64,000 bases of DNA from Atriophallophorus winterbourni (Eukaryota > Platyhelminthes > Trematoda > Plagiorchiida > Microphallidae): contig JACCGJ010020209.1 of the NCBI GenBank assembly GCA_013407085.1, positions 124,001-188,000 of the forward strand, read 5' to 3'. The notes under the pieces were generated by a model. That model was not told the origin of the DNA. It made no database searches and saw nothing but the letters and a program-made list of their open reading frames with translations. Both the position numbers and the translations under genes were made by a program. Shown here one piece after another: positions 11,761 to 24,782 of the stretch. The stretch's first letter is position 1, and each line of letters starts with the position of its first letter.

Positions 11761-14700
11761 ATTGAACAGTGTCATTGAAGTTTCAATTTATAATCAAATT
11801 CTGTTCCAGTCGGTTTCGTACGTACGTTCTCTATGTTTGTTGCATCGCATCATGTTTTCATATTCAATTTTGTTTCCTCAGTTGAATATGAATGAATCAC
11901 TTTTGAGTTTCATGGTGCAAAATAGTTAGGCTCTAATGTTCATGTTTTGATTCAATGTTGATTCCGCAGGAAAATGAACTATTGATCGCTATCTAGTATT
12001 TTTCTTCACTGTTTTATTTTATAACAGTTTTCACAACGTGGCATCAATTTTTCGTATTATATCAATCTACTTATCTATCTATTTATTTATTTTTATATCT
12101 ATCTATTTATCCATATATCTATCTATTTATATATTCAGTGATATAATTTTAAAGATATATCTTTTTACCCACCAATCAATATAACTTTCTAGTTATCTAT
12201 ATTATTATCTATCAATCTATATATATAGATTACAACTCCATCAATCTGTCTACCTATCTGTATTTTTATTTTAATTTCTATCTATGTAACTTTATATCTA
12301 ACTATCTATCCATCTATCTATCTATCTCCGTATCTCTCCATCTCTCTATCTATCTATCTATCTCTCGGTCTCTATCTATCTATTTTGTATCTATCTATCT
12401 ACCTATCTATCTATCTATATATTGAACAGTCATTGACGTTTAAATTTGTACTAGAGATTCGTTCTAATCAGTTTCTATAGACGTTCTTTGTGTTCATTGT
12501 TTTGCATCTTGTTTTCATATTCAATTTTGTTTTCACAGTTGAATATAAATGAATCACTCTTGAACTTCAAGGTGCACAATTGTTTGGCTATAATTTTCAT
12601 GTTTTGATTCAATGCTGCCGCCGCTCAAAAATGAACTATTGATCGCTATCTACTATTTTGTTCACAGTTTTATTTTATAACAGTTTTCACAACGTGTCAA
12701 TAATTTTCAGATTATAAACGCTAGATGCAAACTTTGGGAAACTCTCGGCACAAGTACTTTTCTTAACCAATTGAATACTGTTATTTCTAAACTTCGATAC
12801 ATTATTAACATTAGGTTTTTAAGCTCATTTGGTCAATAAACTGGATATTTATAAGAGCGATATCATATTTTGGTAGGCTCATTTTTGATTAAAAATGCTT
12901 TTCATGTTCTAACCGGAAACCATTATCACGAATTCTCCGAAATATAGCAAAGCACTTATTTCAATACTCATTACGCTACGACATAATACGTAAAGAAAAG
13001 TAACCACGCAATACAGGGCACCTGCAAAGTTCCTAGAACAATTTGAACTGACAATAACTGTTCAAATTTGATTGTCTAGAAATAAAAATAACGATAACAT
13101 AATGCAACCCTGAATCCCGCTCCAGATAGCATTCCAAATCTGTTGAACTACATGTCCTGCTACACAAATGTGTGTTACAAAAATCGGATTGAAATAACTC
13201 CCCATTTGCATGCATTTCCAATCGTATTTTGCGCTCACCGGGTCAGCATTGGTGAAATTGTATAAAACGTAAAAACTTGATTACAACAGTCGGATAACGT
13301 TGGCAAGACAAAACTATTCATTCGTTTGTCTCCACACACACATGCAAATGAAGCCAAACAATGGGATTAAAAAGCTAACATATTTGCCGGTATTTCCAGT
13401 TCACATGCACACACGAAAACCGGGTACGAGGTGTTTGTAACCATCATGTAGATACAGTCTGCAATGCAATGGCTCGCAGTTTTGAATATCCGTTCAAGCA
13501 ATTCGTATACAGATTTTACTCTTAAGCGTTCACTACACGTTTGCAGGTTGATCGTGTCAGTCTCATTCATCAATGATACCGAATTTAGCAATGTATCTAT
13601 CATCATATGCATTACAATTCGGGTGATTCTGTAACACATCTATTAAGCAACCACGATGAAACCTTCATTGGGGTCCGCTAGTGCTAATTCACGCTAAAAC
13701 TAGACATATCGAGGCATATTCGTTTTGAAACATTCACGTTCTAATATTGCAGAAAATTGACAATCACGTACATGATCATGATTCTCCTTTCTCCGCATTC
13801 GTAAACGAGGGTAGATATTCAAATGTTCTGTACTGTATTATGTGACCAAGTCCAACAAGTGTACAGTCTAAGCTTGTTAAAATGATTAACCAAAAATCAA
13901 ATTCGTCAGTTTGATGTTGATTCAAACATAAATAGGATGCCCGAATAATGGATGCCCGAATAATGAAGAAATGGACTCTGTATTCAGCTTGCATTCGAGA
14001 TTTATAAGCATTAGATATGTATGCATGAAAACCGATTTGAAAGAGGGTTGGTCCTATTGTAAAATCGACGGGTTGACCATTCAGATTTGATTACATATCT
14101 CAATAATTATAATTCGAACAATCTGTGTACCAACTAATATATCAATTTACAAATATAAATATAGACGTTTTAGCTGATAGAATTTACTCCGAATCTCAAT
14201 GTGGCTTCCGCGAAGCAAGCTGACATGATCTTCTCCCTGAGCCAACTTAACGAAATGTGTCGAGAACAGCGTGTGCCATTATGCGCTCTTTTTATTGATT
14301 CGACTAAGGCATTAGACTACGTCAGCGGAGAGGGTCTTTTCAAAATGCTTCATCTGTTAGGCTGCCTCCAAAGCTGTTCAAACTCGTTATTTCGTTCCAT
14401 TCAGGTATGAAAGACTCGGTCCATTTCAACAGTTCCAGAACAAAGGTTTTTGCAATTCGCCGAGGCGTCAAACGAGGGTGTGTTCTTGCTCCCACGCTGT
14501 TCGGCATTTTTTTGCCCTTATTCTGTAGCACGCTTTTAGGAAGAGGACAGAAGGCATTTACATAAGCATGCGAAGTGATGGTAAGCTTTACAACCTGAAC
14601 AGGTTGAGAGCAGAAACCAAAGCACGTGTTTGCTAATCCGTGAGCTGTTGTTTGTTAACAATGCAGCATTTATTGCTAACTCCCAAGAGAACCTGCTGTC

Positions 14701-16176
14701 GCTAATGGACTGTTTTTCGTTTGCATGCAAACACTTGGAGCTAACAATCAGCATGATCAATACCAAAGTCCTTGGTCAAGGGAATGTATCGCCTCCAATC
14801 ATCAATGTTGGAAACTGTCAGCTTGAACCAGTACATCATTTCACATATCTTGGTTTAACCATGCCGGATAATCTTTCGCTAGACACAGAGGTTCATAACC
14901 GGATTGACAGAGTAGCTTTCATTTTATCCTGATTGAACTTTCGTGTTTGGATTAACCGCAAGCTGACTGTAAAGACAAAGATGATGGTATATAGCGCGCG
15001 CGTACTAAATGATTTACTGTACGGCAGTAAAACCTGGACCACCCACGCAAGACACGAACGATAGCTGAATGCTTACCAAGCATACCCATACGAGGCATAC
15101 GTCGTATCGAACCGTCGTAGGAGGTCGAACATTGAGCAGACCGCACTTGCGGTACAAAGACGTCTGTAAAAGAGATATGAAAGTTCTTGGCATTGAACTC
15201 GCGACCTGGGTAGAACTTCCACTTGACGGCTCAACTTTGAGGACTGTGTAAAGCGTCTTCGGTAAGCTGAGGAGGAGCAGATACAGCTCTTGACTGCTGA
15301 ACGCAGATAATGCCTCCGATGTGCAACTGATGCAATACAACCGAATTCTGACTATCGTTGCCAGCGCCACTAATCCATATATCTACATATCTAACTATCT
15401 ATCTATCTCTCTATATATCTATCTTATTTTCTATCTTTCTATCACTATATATTTCTATCTATCTATCTATCTTTCTTTCTATCCATCTATCCCTCTGTTA
15501 ATCAATTATTCTATCTATCTTTTTCTATTTACCTAACTATCGGTCTTTCTATCTGCTATCTGCTATCAATTTTATTATATATTTATCCATCTATCATCCT
15601 TCTGTCTACATATGTTTCCATCTATCAATCAATCATTTAATCAATCTATCAACCTATCTGTCTATAAATGTATTCATTTATTTATCTGACTATATATCTG
15701 TCTATCAATATATCTATCCATCTATCTATAATTCTATGTATAATTTTTTTCTTTCTATCTCTCAATCTATATATAGCTCTCTATTTATCTATCTTTTTAT
15801 CTCTCTATCAATATATCTATTTATCTATCTATATATCTATCTATTTTTCTTTCAATCTAACAATCTATCAATCTATATAATTTTCTATCAATCTATTAAT
15901 CTTTGAATCTTTTTATTTACTTATCTATCAGTCAATCTAGCTATATATCTTTCTACCCATCTACCTTAATATTAATCTATAGATTTGCTATCTTTGCTTT
16001 CGTTATATATCTATCCTTCTTTCTATCCACCTAACTGTCTATCTATCTTTTTATCTATCTATCTATGTATCTATCTATCTGTCTATTTTTTTTTCCAAAT
16101 ATATCTGACTATACATCGTCTTTTCTATCTATCTATCTATATATAAATATATATATATATAAATATATATCTTTCG

Positions 16177-16210
<34 letters not shown>
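11759..16210 (+). repeat. Tandem unit 2
   Basis: Repeat A 11,762-12,060, repeat B from 12,422, unique core to 14,163, RTE fragment 14,164-15,371, CTAT tract 15,372-16,210. Repeat A has the GTGCAAAATAGTTAGG subtype. The core contains a small local duplication (GATGCCCGAATAAT twice near 13,940). The RTE fragment has GCGAAGCAAGC. Confidence 0.95.
14164..15371 (+). pseudogene. RTE-like LINE reverse transcriptase fragment (unit 2)
   Basis: Near-identical to the unit 1 fragment, with motif A, motif B and FVNNAA in place of FADDAA. One base fewer in the run of C at about 14,365 breaks the frame after GLFKMLHLLGC, so motif A and motif B are in different frames here. Inactive. Confidence 0.9.
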
Positions 16211-16212
<2 letters not shown>

Positions 16213-19200
16213 ATTGAACAGTGTCATTGAAGTTTCAATTTATAATCAAATTCTGTTCCAGTCGGTTTCGTACGTACGTTCTCTATGTTTGTTGCATCGC
16301 ATCATGTTTTCATATTCAATTTTGTTTCCTCAGTTGAATATGAATGAATCACTTTTGAGTTTCATGGTGCAAAATAGTTAGGCTCTAATGTTCATGTTTT
16401 GATTCAATGTTGATTCCGCAGGAAAATGAACTATTGATCGCTATCTAGTATTTTTCTTCACTGTTTTATTTTATAACAGTTTTCACAACGTGGCATCAAT
16501 TTTTCGTATTATATCAATCTACTTATCTATCTATTTATTTATTTTTATATCTATCTATTTATCCATATATCTATCTATTTATATATTCAGTGATATAATT
16601 TTAAAGATATATCTTTTTACCCACCAATCAATATAACTTTCTAGTTATCTATATTATTATCTATCAATCTATATATATAGATTACAACTCCATCAATCTG
16701 TCTACCTATCTGTATTTTTATTTTAATTTCTATCTATGTAACTTTATATCTAACTATCTATCCATCTATCTATCTATCTCCGTATCTCTCCATCTCTCTA
16801 TCTATCTATCTATCTCTCGGTCTCTATCTATCTATTTTGTATCTATCTATCTACCTATCTATCTATCTATATATTGAACAGTCATTGACGTTTAAATTTG
16901 TACTAGAGATTCGTTCTAATCAGTTTCTATAGACGTTCTTTGTGTTCATTGTTTTGCATCTTGTTTTCATATTCAATTTTGTTTTCACAGTTGAATATAA
17001 ATGAATCACTCTTGAACTTCAAGGTGCACAATTGTTTGGCTATAATTTTCAGGTTTTGATTCAATGCTGCCGCCGCTCAATAATGAACTATTGATCGCCA
17101 TCTACTATTTTGTTCAAAGTTTTATTTTATAACAGTTTTCACAACGTGTCAATAATTTTCATATTTTAAACGCTATATGCAAACTTTGGGAAACTCTCGG
17201 CACAAGTACTTTTCTTAACCAATTGAATACTGTTATTTCTAAACTTCAATACATTATTAACATTAGGTTTTTAAGCTCATTTGGTCAATAAACTGGATAT
17301 TTATAAGAGCGATATCATATTTTGGTAGGCTCATTTTTGATGAAAAATGCTTTTCATGTTCTAACCGGAAACCATTATCTCGAATTCTCCGAAATATAGC
17401 AAAGCACTTATTTCAATACTCATTACGCTACGACATAATATGTAAAGAAAACTCACCGCGCAATACAGGGCACTTGCAATGTTCCTAGAACAATTTGAAT
17501 TAACAATAACTGTTCAAATTTGATTGTCTAGAAATAAAAATAACGATAACATAATGCAACCCTGAATCCCGCTCCAGATAGCATTCCAAATCTGTTGAAC
17601 TACATGTCCTGTACACAAATGTGTGTTACAAAAATCGGATTAAAATAACTTCGCATTTGCATGCATTTCCAATCGTATTTTGCGCTCACCGGGTCAGCAT
17701 TGGTGAAATTGTATAAAACGTAAGAACTTGATTACAACAGTCGGATAACGTTGGCAAGACAAAACTATTCATTCGTTTGTCTCCACACACACATGCAAAT
17801 GAAGCCAAACAATGGGATTAAAAAGCTAACATATTTGCCGGTATTTCCAGTTCACATGCACACACGAAAACCGGGTACGAGGTGTTTGTAACCATCATGT
17901 AGATACAGTCTGCAATGCAATGGCTCGCAGTTTTGAATATCCGTTCAAGCAATTCGTATACAGATTTTACTCTTAAGCGTTCACTACACGTTTGCAGGTT
18001 GATCGTGTCAGTCTCATTCATCAATGATACCGAATTTAGCAATGTATCTATCATCATATGCATTACAATTCGGGTGATTCTGTAACACATCTATTAAGCA
18101 ACCACGATGAAACCTTCATTGGGGTCCGCTAGTGCTAATTCACGCTAAAACTAGACATATCGAGGCATATTCGTTTTGAAACATTCACGTTCTAATATTG
18201 CAGAAAATTGACAATCACGTACATGATCATGATTCTCCTTTCTCCGCATTCGTAAACGAGGGTAGATATCAAAATGTTCTGTACTTATCATGTGACCAAG
18301 TCCAACAAGTGTACAGTCTAAGCTTGTTGAAATGATTAACCAAAAATCAAATTCGTCAGTTTGATGTTGATTCAAACATAAATAGGATGCCCGAAATAAT
18401 GAAGAAATGGACTCTGTGTTCAGCTTGAATTCGAGATTTATAAGCATTAGATATTTATGCATGAAAACCGATTTAAAAGAGGAACGGTCCTATTGTAAAA
18501 TCGACGGGTTGACCATTCAGATTTGATTACATATCTCAATTATTATAATTCGAACAATCTGTGTACCAACTAATATATCAATTTACAAATATAAATATAT
18601 ATATAGACGTTTTAGCTGATAGAATTTACTCCGAATCTCAATGTGGCTTCCGCGAAGGAAGCTGACATGATCTTCTCCCTGAGCCAACTTTACGAAATGT
18701 GTCGGGAACAGCGTGTGCCATTATGCGCTCTTTTTATTGATTCAACTAAGGCATTCGACTACGTCAGCGGAGAGGGTCTCTTCAAAATGCTTCATCTGTT
18801 AGGCTGCCCCCAAAGCTGTTCAATCTCGTTATTTCGTTCCATTCAGGTATGAAAGACTCGGTCCATTTCAACAGTTCCAGAACAAAGGTTTTTGCAATTC
18901 GCCGAGGCGTCAAACGAGGGTGTGTTCTTGCTCCCACGCTGTTCGGCATTTTTTTGCCCTTATTCTGTAGCACGCTTTTAGGAAGAGGACAGAAGGCATT
19001 TACATAAGCATGCGAAGTGATGGTAAGCTTTACAACCTGAACAGGTTGAGAGCAGAAACCAAAGCACGTGTTTGCTAATCCGTGACCTGTTGTTTGTTAA
19101 CAATGCAGCATTTATTGCTAACTCCCAAGAGAACCTGCTGTCGTAATGGACTGTTTTTCGTTTGCATGCAAACACTTGGAGCTAACAATCAGCATGATCA

Positions 19201-20319
19201 ATACCAAAGTCCTTGGTCAAGGGAATGTATCGCCTCCAATCATCAATGTTGGAAACTGTCAGCTTGAACCAGTACATCATTTCACATATCTTGGTTTAAC
19301 CATGCCGGATAATCTTTCGCTAGACACAGAGGTTGATAACCGGATTGACAGAGTAGCTTTCATTTTATCCTGATTGAACTTTCGTGTTTGGATTAACCGC
19401 AAGCTGACTGTAAAGACAAAGATGATGGTATATAGCGCGCGCGTACTAAATGATTTACTGTACGGCAGTAAAACCTGGACCACCCACGCAAGACACGAAC
19501 GATAGCTGAATGCTTACCAAGCATACCCATACGAGGCATACGTCGTATCGAACCGTCGTAGGAGGTCGAACATTGAGCAGACCGCACTTGCGGTACAAAG
19601 ACGTCTGTAAAAGAGATATGAAAGTTCTTGGCATTGAACTCGCGACCTGGGTAGAACTTCCACTTGACGGCTCAACTTTGAGGACTGTGTAAAGCGTCTT
19701 CGGTAAGCTGAGGAGGAGCAGATACAGCTCTTGACTGCTGAACGCAGATAATGCCTCCGATGTGCAACTGATGCAATACAACCGAATTCTGACTATCGTT
19801 GCCAGCGCCACTAATCCATATATCTACATATCTAACTATCTATCTATCTCTCTATATATCTATCTTATTTTCTATCTTTCTATCACTATATATTTCTATC
19901 TATCTATCTATCTTTCTTTCTATCCATCTATCCCTCTGTTAATCAATTATTCTATCTATCTTTTTCTATTTACCTAACTATCGGTCTTTCTATCTGCTAT
20001 CTGCTATCAATTTTATTATATATTTATCCATCTATCATCCTTCTGTCTACATATGTTTCCATCTATCAATCAATCATTTAATCAATCTATCAACCTATCT
20101 GTCTATAAATGTATTCATTTATTTATCTGACTATATATCTGTCTATCAATATATCTAGCCATCTATCTATAATTCTATGTATAATTTTTTTCTTTCTATC
20201 TCTCAATCTATATATAGCTCTCTATTTATCTATCTTTTTATCTCTCTATCAATATATATATATATATATATCTTCCGATCTATCGATCTATCTATCTATC
20301 TATATATCTATCTATCTTC
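16211..20319 (+). repeat. Tandem unit 3 (internally deleted)
   Basis: Repeat A from 16,214, repeat B from 16,874, core to 18,605, RTE fragment 18,606-19,812, CTAT tract 19,813-20,319. It is about 340 bp shorter than its neighbours. The missing DNA corresponds to about 15,813-16,170 of unit 2, and the junction at about 20,250-20,270 is a run of alternating AT, consistent with deletion or slippage in the microsatellite. Confidence 0.93.
18606..19812 (+). pseudogene. RTE-like LINE reverse transcriptase fragment (unit 3)
   Basis: Same truncated ORF2 piece as in units 1, 2 and 4. The N-terminal part resembles unit 1 (GAAGGAAGC, a Tyr in SLSQLYEMC), while the C-terminal part (about 19,575-19,690) resembles units 2 and 4. 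An extra deletion near 19,143 shifts the frame before MDCFSFACKHLEL. Motif C is again FVNN. Inactive. Confidence 0.9.
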
Positions 20320-20954
20320 CTATTGAACAGTGTCATTGAAATTTCAATTTATAATAAAATTCTGTTCCAGTCGGTTTCGTACGTACGTTCTCTATGTTTG
20401 TTGCATCGCATCATGTTTTCATATTCAATTTTGTTTCCTCAGTTGAATATGAATGAATCACTATTGAGTTTCATGGTGCATAATAGTTTGGCTGTAATGT
20501 TCATGTTTTGATTCATTGCTGACTCCGCACGAAAATGAACTAATGATCGCTATCTAGTATTTTTGTTTCACTGTTTTATTTTATAACAGTTTTCACAACG
20601 TGGCATCAATTTTTCATATTATATCAATCTACTTATCTATCTATTTATTTATTTTGTATATCTATCTATTTATCCATATATCTATCTATTTATATATTCA
20701 GTGATATAATCTTAAAGATATATCTTTTTACCCACCAATCAATATAACTTTCTAGTTATCTATATTATTATCTATCAATCTATATATATATATAGACTAC
20801 AACTCCATAAATTTGTCTACCTATCTTCATTTTTATTTTACTCTCTATCTATGTAACTTTATATCTAACTATCTATCCATCTATCTATCTATCTCCGTAT
20901 CTCTCCATCTCTCTATCTATCTATCTATCTCTCGGTCTCTATCTATCTTTTTTG

Positions 20955-21007
<53 letters not shown>

Positions 21008-24000
21008 GAACAGTGTCATTGACGTTCAAATTCGTACTAGAGATTCGTTCTAATCAGTTTCTATAAACGTTCTTTGTGTTCATTGTTTTGCATCTTGTTT
21101 TCATATTCAATTTTGTTTTCACAGTTGAATATAAATGAATCACTCTTGAACTTCAAGGTGCACAATTGTTTGGCTATAATTCTCATGTTTTGATTCAATG
21201 CTGCCGCCGCTCAAAAATGAACTATTGATCGCCATCTACTATTTTTTCACAGTTTTATTTTATAACAGTTTTCACAACGTGTCAATAATTTTCAGATTAT
21301 AAACGCTATATGCAAACTTTGGGAAACTCTCGGCACAAGTACTTTTCTTAACCAATTGAATACGGTTATTTCTAAACTTCAATACATTATTAACATTAGG
21401 TTTTTAAGCTCATTTGGTCAATAAACTGGATATTTATAAGAGCGATATCATATTTTGGTAGGCTCATTTTTGATGAAAAATGCTTTTCATGTTCTAACCG
21501 GAAACCATTATCTCGAATTCTCCGAAATATAGCAAAGCACTTATTTCAATACTCATTACGCTACGACATAATATGTAAAGAAAACTCACCGCGCAATACA
21601 GGGCACTTGCAATGTTCCTAGAACAATTTGAACTAACAATAACTGTTCAAATTTGATTGTCTAGAAATAAAAATAACGATAACATAATGCAACCCTGAAT
21701 CCCGCTCCAGATAGCATTCCAAATCTGTTGAACTACATGTCCTGCTACACAAATGTGTGTTACAAACATCGGATTGAAATAACTCCCCATTTGCATGCAT
21801 TTCCAATCGTATTTTGCGCTCACCGGGTCAGCATTGGTGAAATTGTATAAAACGTAAAAACTTGATTACAACAGTCGGATAACGTTGGCAAGACAAAACT
21901 ATTCATTCGTTTGTCTCCACACACACATGCAAATGAAGCCAAACAATGGGATTAAAAAGCTAACATATTTGCCGGTATTTCCAGTTCACATGCACACACG
22001 AAAACCGGGTACGAGGTGTTTGTAACCATCATGTAGATACAGTCTGCAATGCAATGGCTCGCAGTTTTGAATATCCGTTCAAGCAATTCGTATACAGATT
22101 TTACTCTTAAGCGTTCACTACACATTTGCAGGTTGATCGTGTCAGTCTCATTCATCAATGATACCGAATTTAGCAATGTATCTATCATCATATGCATTAC
22201 ATTTCGGGTGATTCTGTAACACATCTATTAAGCAACCACGATGAAACCTTCATTGGGGTCCGCTAGTGCTAATTCACGCTAAAACTAGACATATCGAGGC
22301 ATATTCGTTTTGAAACATTCACGTTCTAATATTGCAGAAAATTGACAATCACGTACATGATTATGATTCTCATTTCTCCGCATTCGTAAACGAGGGTAGA
22401 TATCAAAATGTTCTGTACTTTATCATGTGACCAAGTCCAACAAGTGTACAGTCTAAGCTTGTTGAAATGATTAACCAAAAATCAAATTCGTCAGTTTGAT
22501 GTTGATTCAAACATAAATAGGATGCCCGAATAATGAAGAAATGGACTCTGTATTCAGCTTGCATTCGAGATTTATAAGCATTAGATATGTATGCATGAAA
22601 ACCGATTTGAAAGAGGAACGGTCCTATTGTAAAATCGACGGGTTGACCATTCAGATTTGATTACATATCTCAATAATTATAATTCGAACAATCTGTGTAC
22701 CAACTAATATATCAATTTACAAATATAAATATAGACGTTTTAGCTGATAGAATTTACTCCGAATCTCAATGTGGCTTCCGCGAAGCAAGCTGATATGATC
22801 TTCTCCCTGAGCCAACTTAACGAAATGTGTCGAGAACAGCGTGTGCCATTATGCGCTCTTTTTATTGATTCGACTAAGGCATTCGACTACGTCAGCGGAG
22901 AGGGTCTTTTCAAAATGCTTCATCTGTTAGGCTGCCCCCAAAGCTGTTCAAACTCGTTATTTCGTTCCATTCAGGTATGAAAGACTCGGTCCATTTCAAC
23001 AGTTCCAGAACAAAGGTTTTTGCAATTCGCCGAGGCGTCAAACGAGGGTGTGTTCTTGCTCCCACGCTGTTCGGCATTTTTTTGCCCTGATTCTGTAGCA
23101 CGCTTTTAGGAAGAGGACAGAAGGCATTTACATAAGCATGCGAAGTGATGGTAAGCTTTACAACCTGAACAGGTTGAGAGCAGAAACCAAAGCACGCGTT
23201 TGCTAATCCGTGACCTGTTGTTTGTTAACAATGCAGCATTTATTGCTAACTCCCAAGAGAACCTGCTGTCACTAATGGACTGTTTTTCGTTTGCATGCAA
23301 ACACTTGGAGCTAACAATCAGCATGATCAATACCAAAGTCCTTGGTCAAGGGAATGTATCGCCTCCAATCATCAATGTTGGAAACTGTCAGCTTGAACCA
23401 GTACATCATTTCACATATCTTGGTTTAACCATGCCGGATAATCTTTCGCTAGACACAGAGGTTGATAACCGGATTGACAGAGTAGCTTTCATTTTATCCT
23501 GATTGAACTTTCGTGTTTGGATTAACCGCAAGCTGACTGTAAAGACAAAGATGATGGTATATAGCGCGCGCGTACTAAATGATTTACTGTACGGCAGTAA
23601 AACCTGGACCACCCACGCAAGACACGAACGATAGCTGAATGCTTACCAAGCATACCCATACGAGGCATACGTCGTATCGAACCGTCGTAGGAGGTCGAAC
23701 ATTGAGCAGACCGCACTTGCGGTACAAAGACGTCTGTAAAAGAGATATGAAAGTTCTTGGCATTGAACTCGCGACCTGGGTAGAACTTCCACTTGACGGC
23801 TCAACTTTGAGGACTGTGTAAAGCGTCTTCGGTAAGCTGAGGAGGAGCAGATACAGCTCTTGACTGCTGAACGCAGATAATGCCTCCGATGTGCAACTGA
23901 AGCAATACAACCGAATTCTGACTATGGTTGCCAGCGCCACTAATCCATATATCTACATATCTAACTATCTATCTATCTCTCTATATATCTATCTTATTTT

Positions 24001-24746
24001 CTATCTTTCTATCACTATATATTTCTATCTATCTATCTATCTTTCTTTCTATCCATCTATCCCTCTGTTAATCAATTATTCTATCTATCTTTTTCTATTT
24101 ACCTAACTATCGGTCTTTCTATCTGCTATCTGCTATCAATTTTATTATATATTTATCCATCTATCATCCTTCTGTCTACATATGTTTCCATCTATCAATC
24201 AATCATTTAATCAATCTATCAACCTATCTGTCTATAAATGTATTCATTTATTTATCTGACTATATATCTGTCTATCAATATATCTATCCATCTATCTATA
24301 ATTCTATGTATAATTTTTTTCTTTCTATCTCTCAATCTATATATAGCTCTCTATTTATCTATCTTTTTATCTCTCTATCAATATATCTATTTATCTATCT
24401 ATATATCTATCTATTTTTCTTTCAATCTAACAATCTATCAATCTATATAATTTTCTATCAATCTATTAATCTTTGAATCTTTTTATTTACTTATCTATCA
24501 GTCAATCTAGCTATATATCTTTCTACCCATCTACCTTAATATTAATCTATAGATTTGCTATCTTTGCTTTCGTTATATATCTATCCTTCTTTCTATCCAC
24601 CTAACTGTCTATCTATCTTTTTATCTATCTATCTATGTATCTATCTATCTGTCTATTTTTTTTTCCAAATATATCTGACTATACATCGTCTTTTCTATCT
24701 ATCTATCTATATATAAATATATATATATATAAATATATATCTTTCG

Positions 24747-24780
<34 letters not shown>
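20320..24780 (+). repeat. Tandem unit 4
   Basis: Repeat A from 20,323 (unit 1 subtype, GTGCATAATAGTTTGG), a longer pure CTAT run at about 20,956-21,006, repeat B from about 21,006, core to 22,733, RTE fragment 22,734-23,941, CTAT tract 23,942-24,780. Confidence 0.95.
22734..23941 (+). pseudogene. RTE-like LINE reverse transcriptase fragment (unit 4)
   Basis: Same truncated RT piece, of the subtype found in unit 2 (GCGAAGCAAGC, an Asn in SLSQLNEMC). Motif A and motif B blocks are preserved but in different frames, and motif C is FVNN. Inactive. Confidence 0.9.
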
Positions 24781-24782
<2 letters not shown>

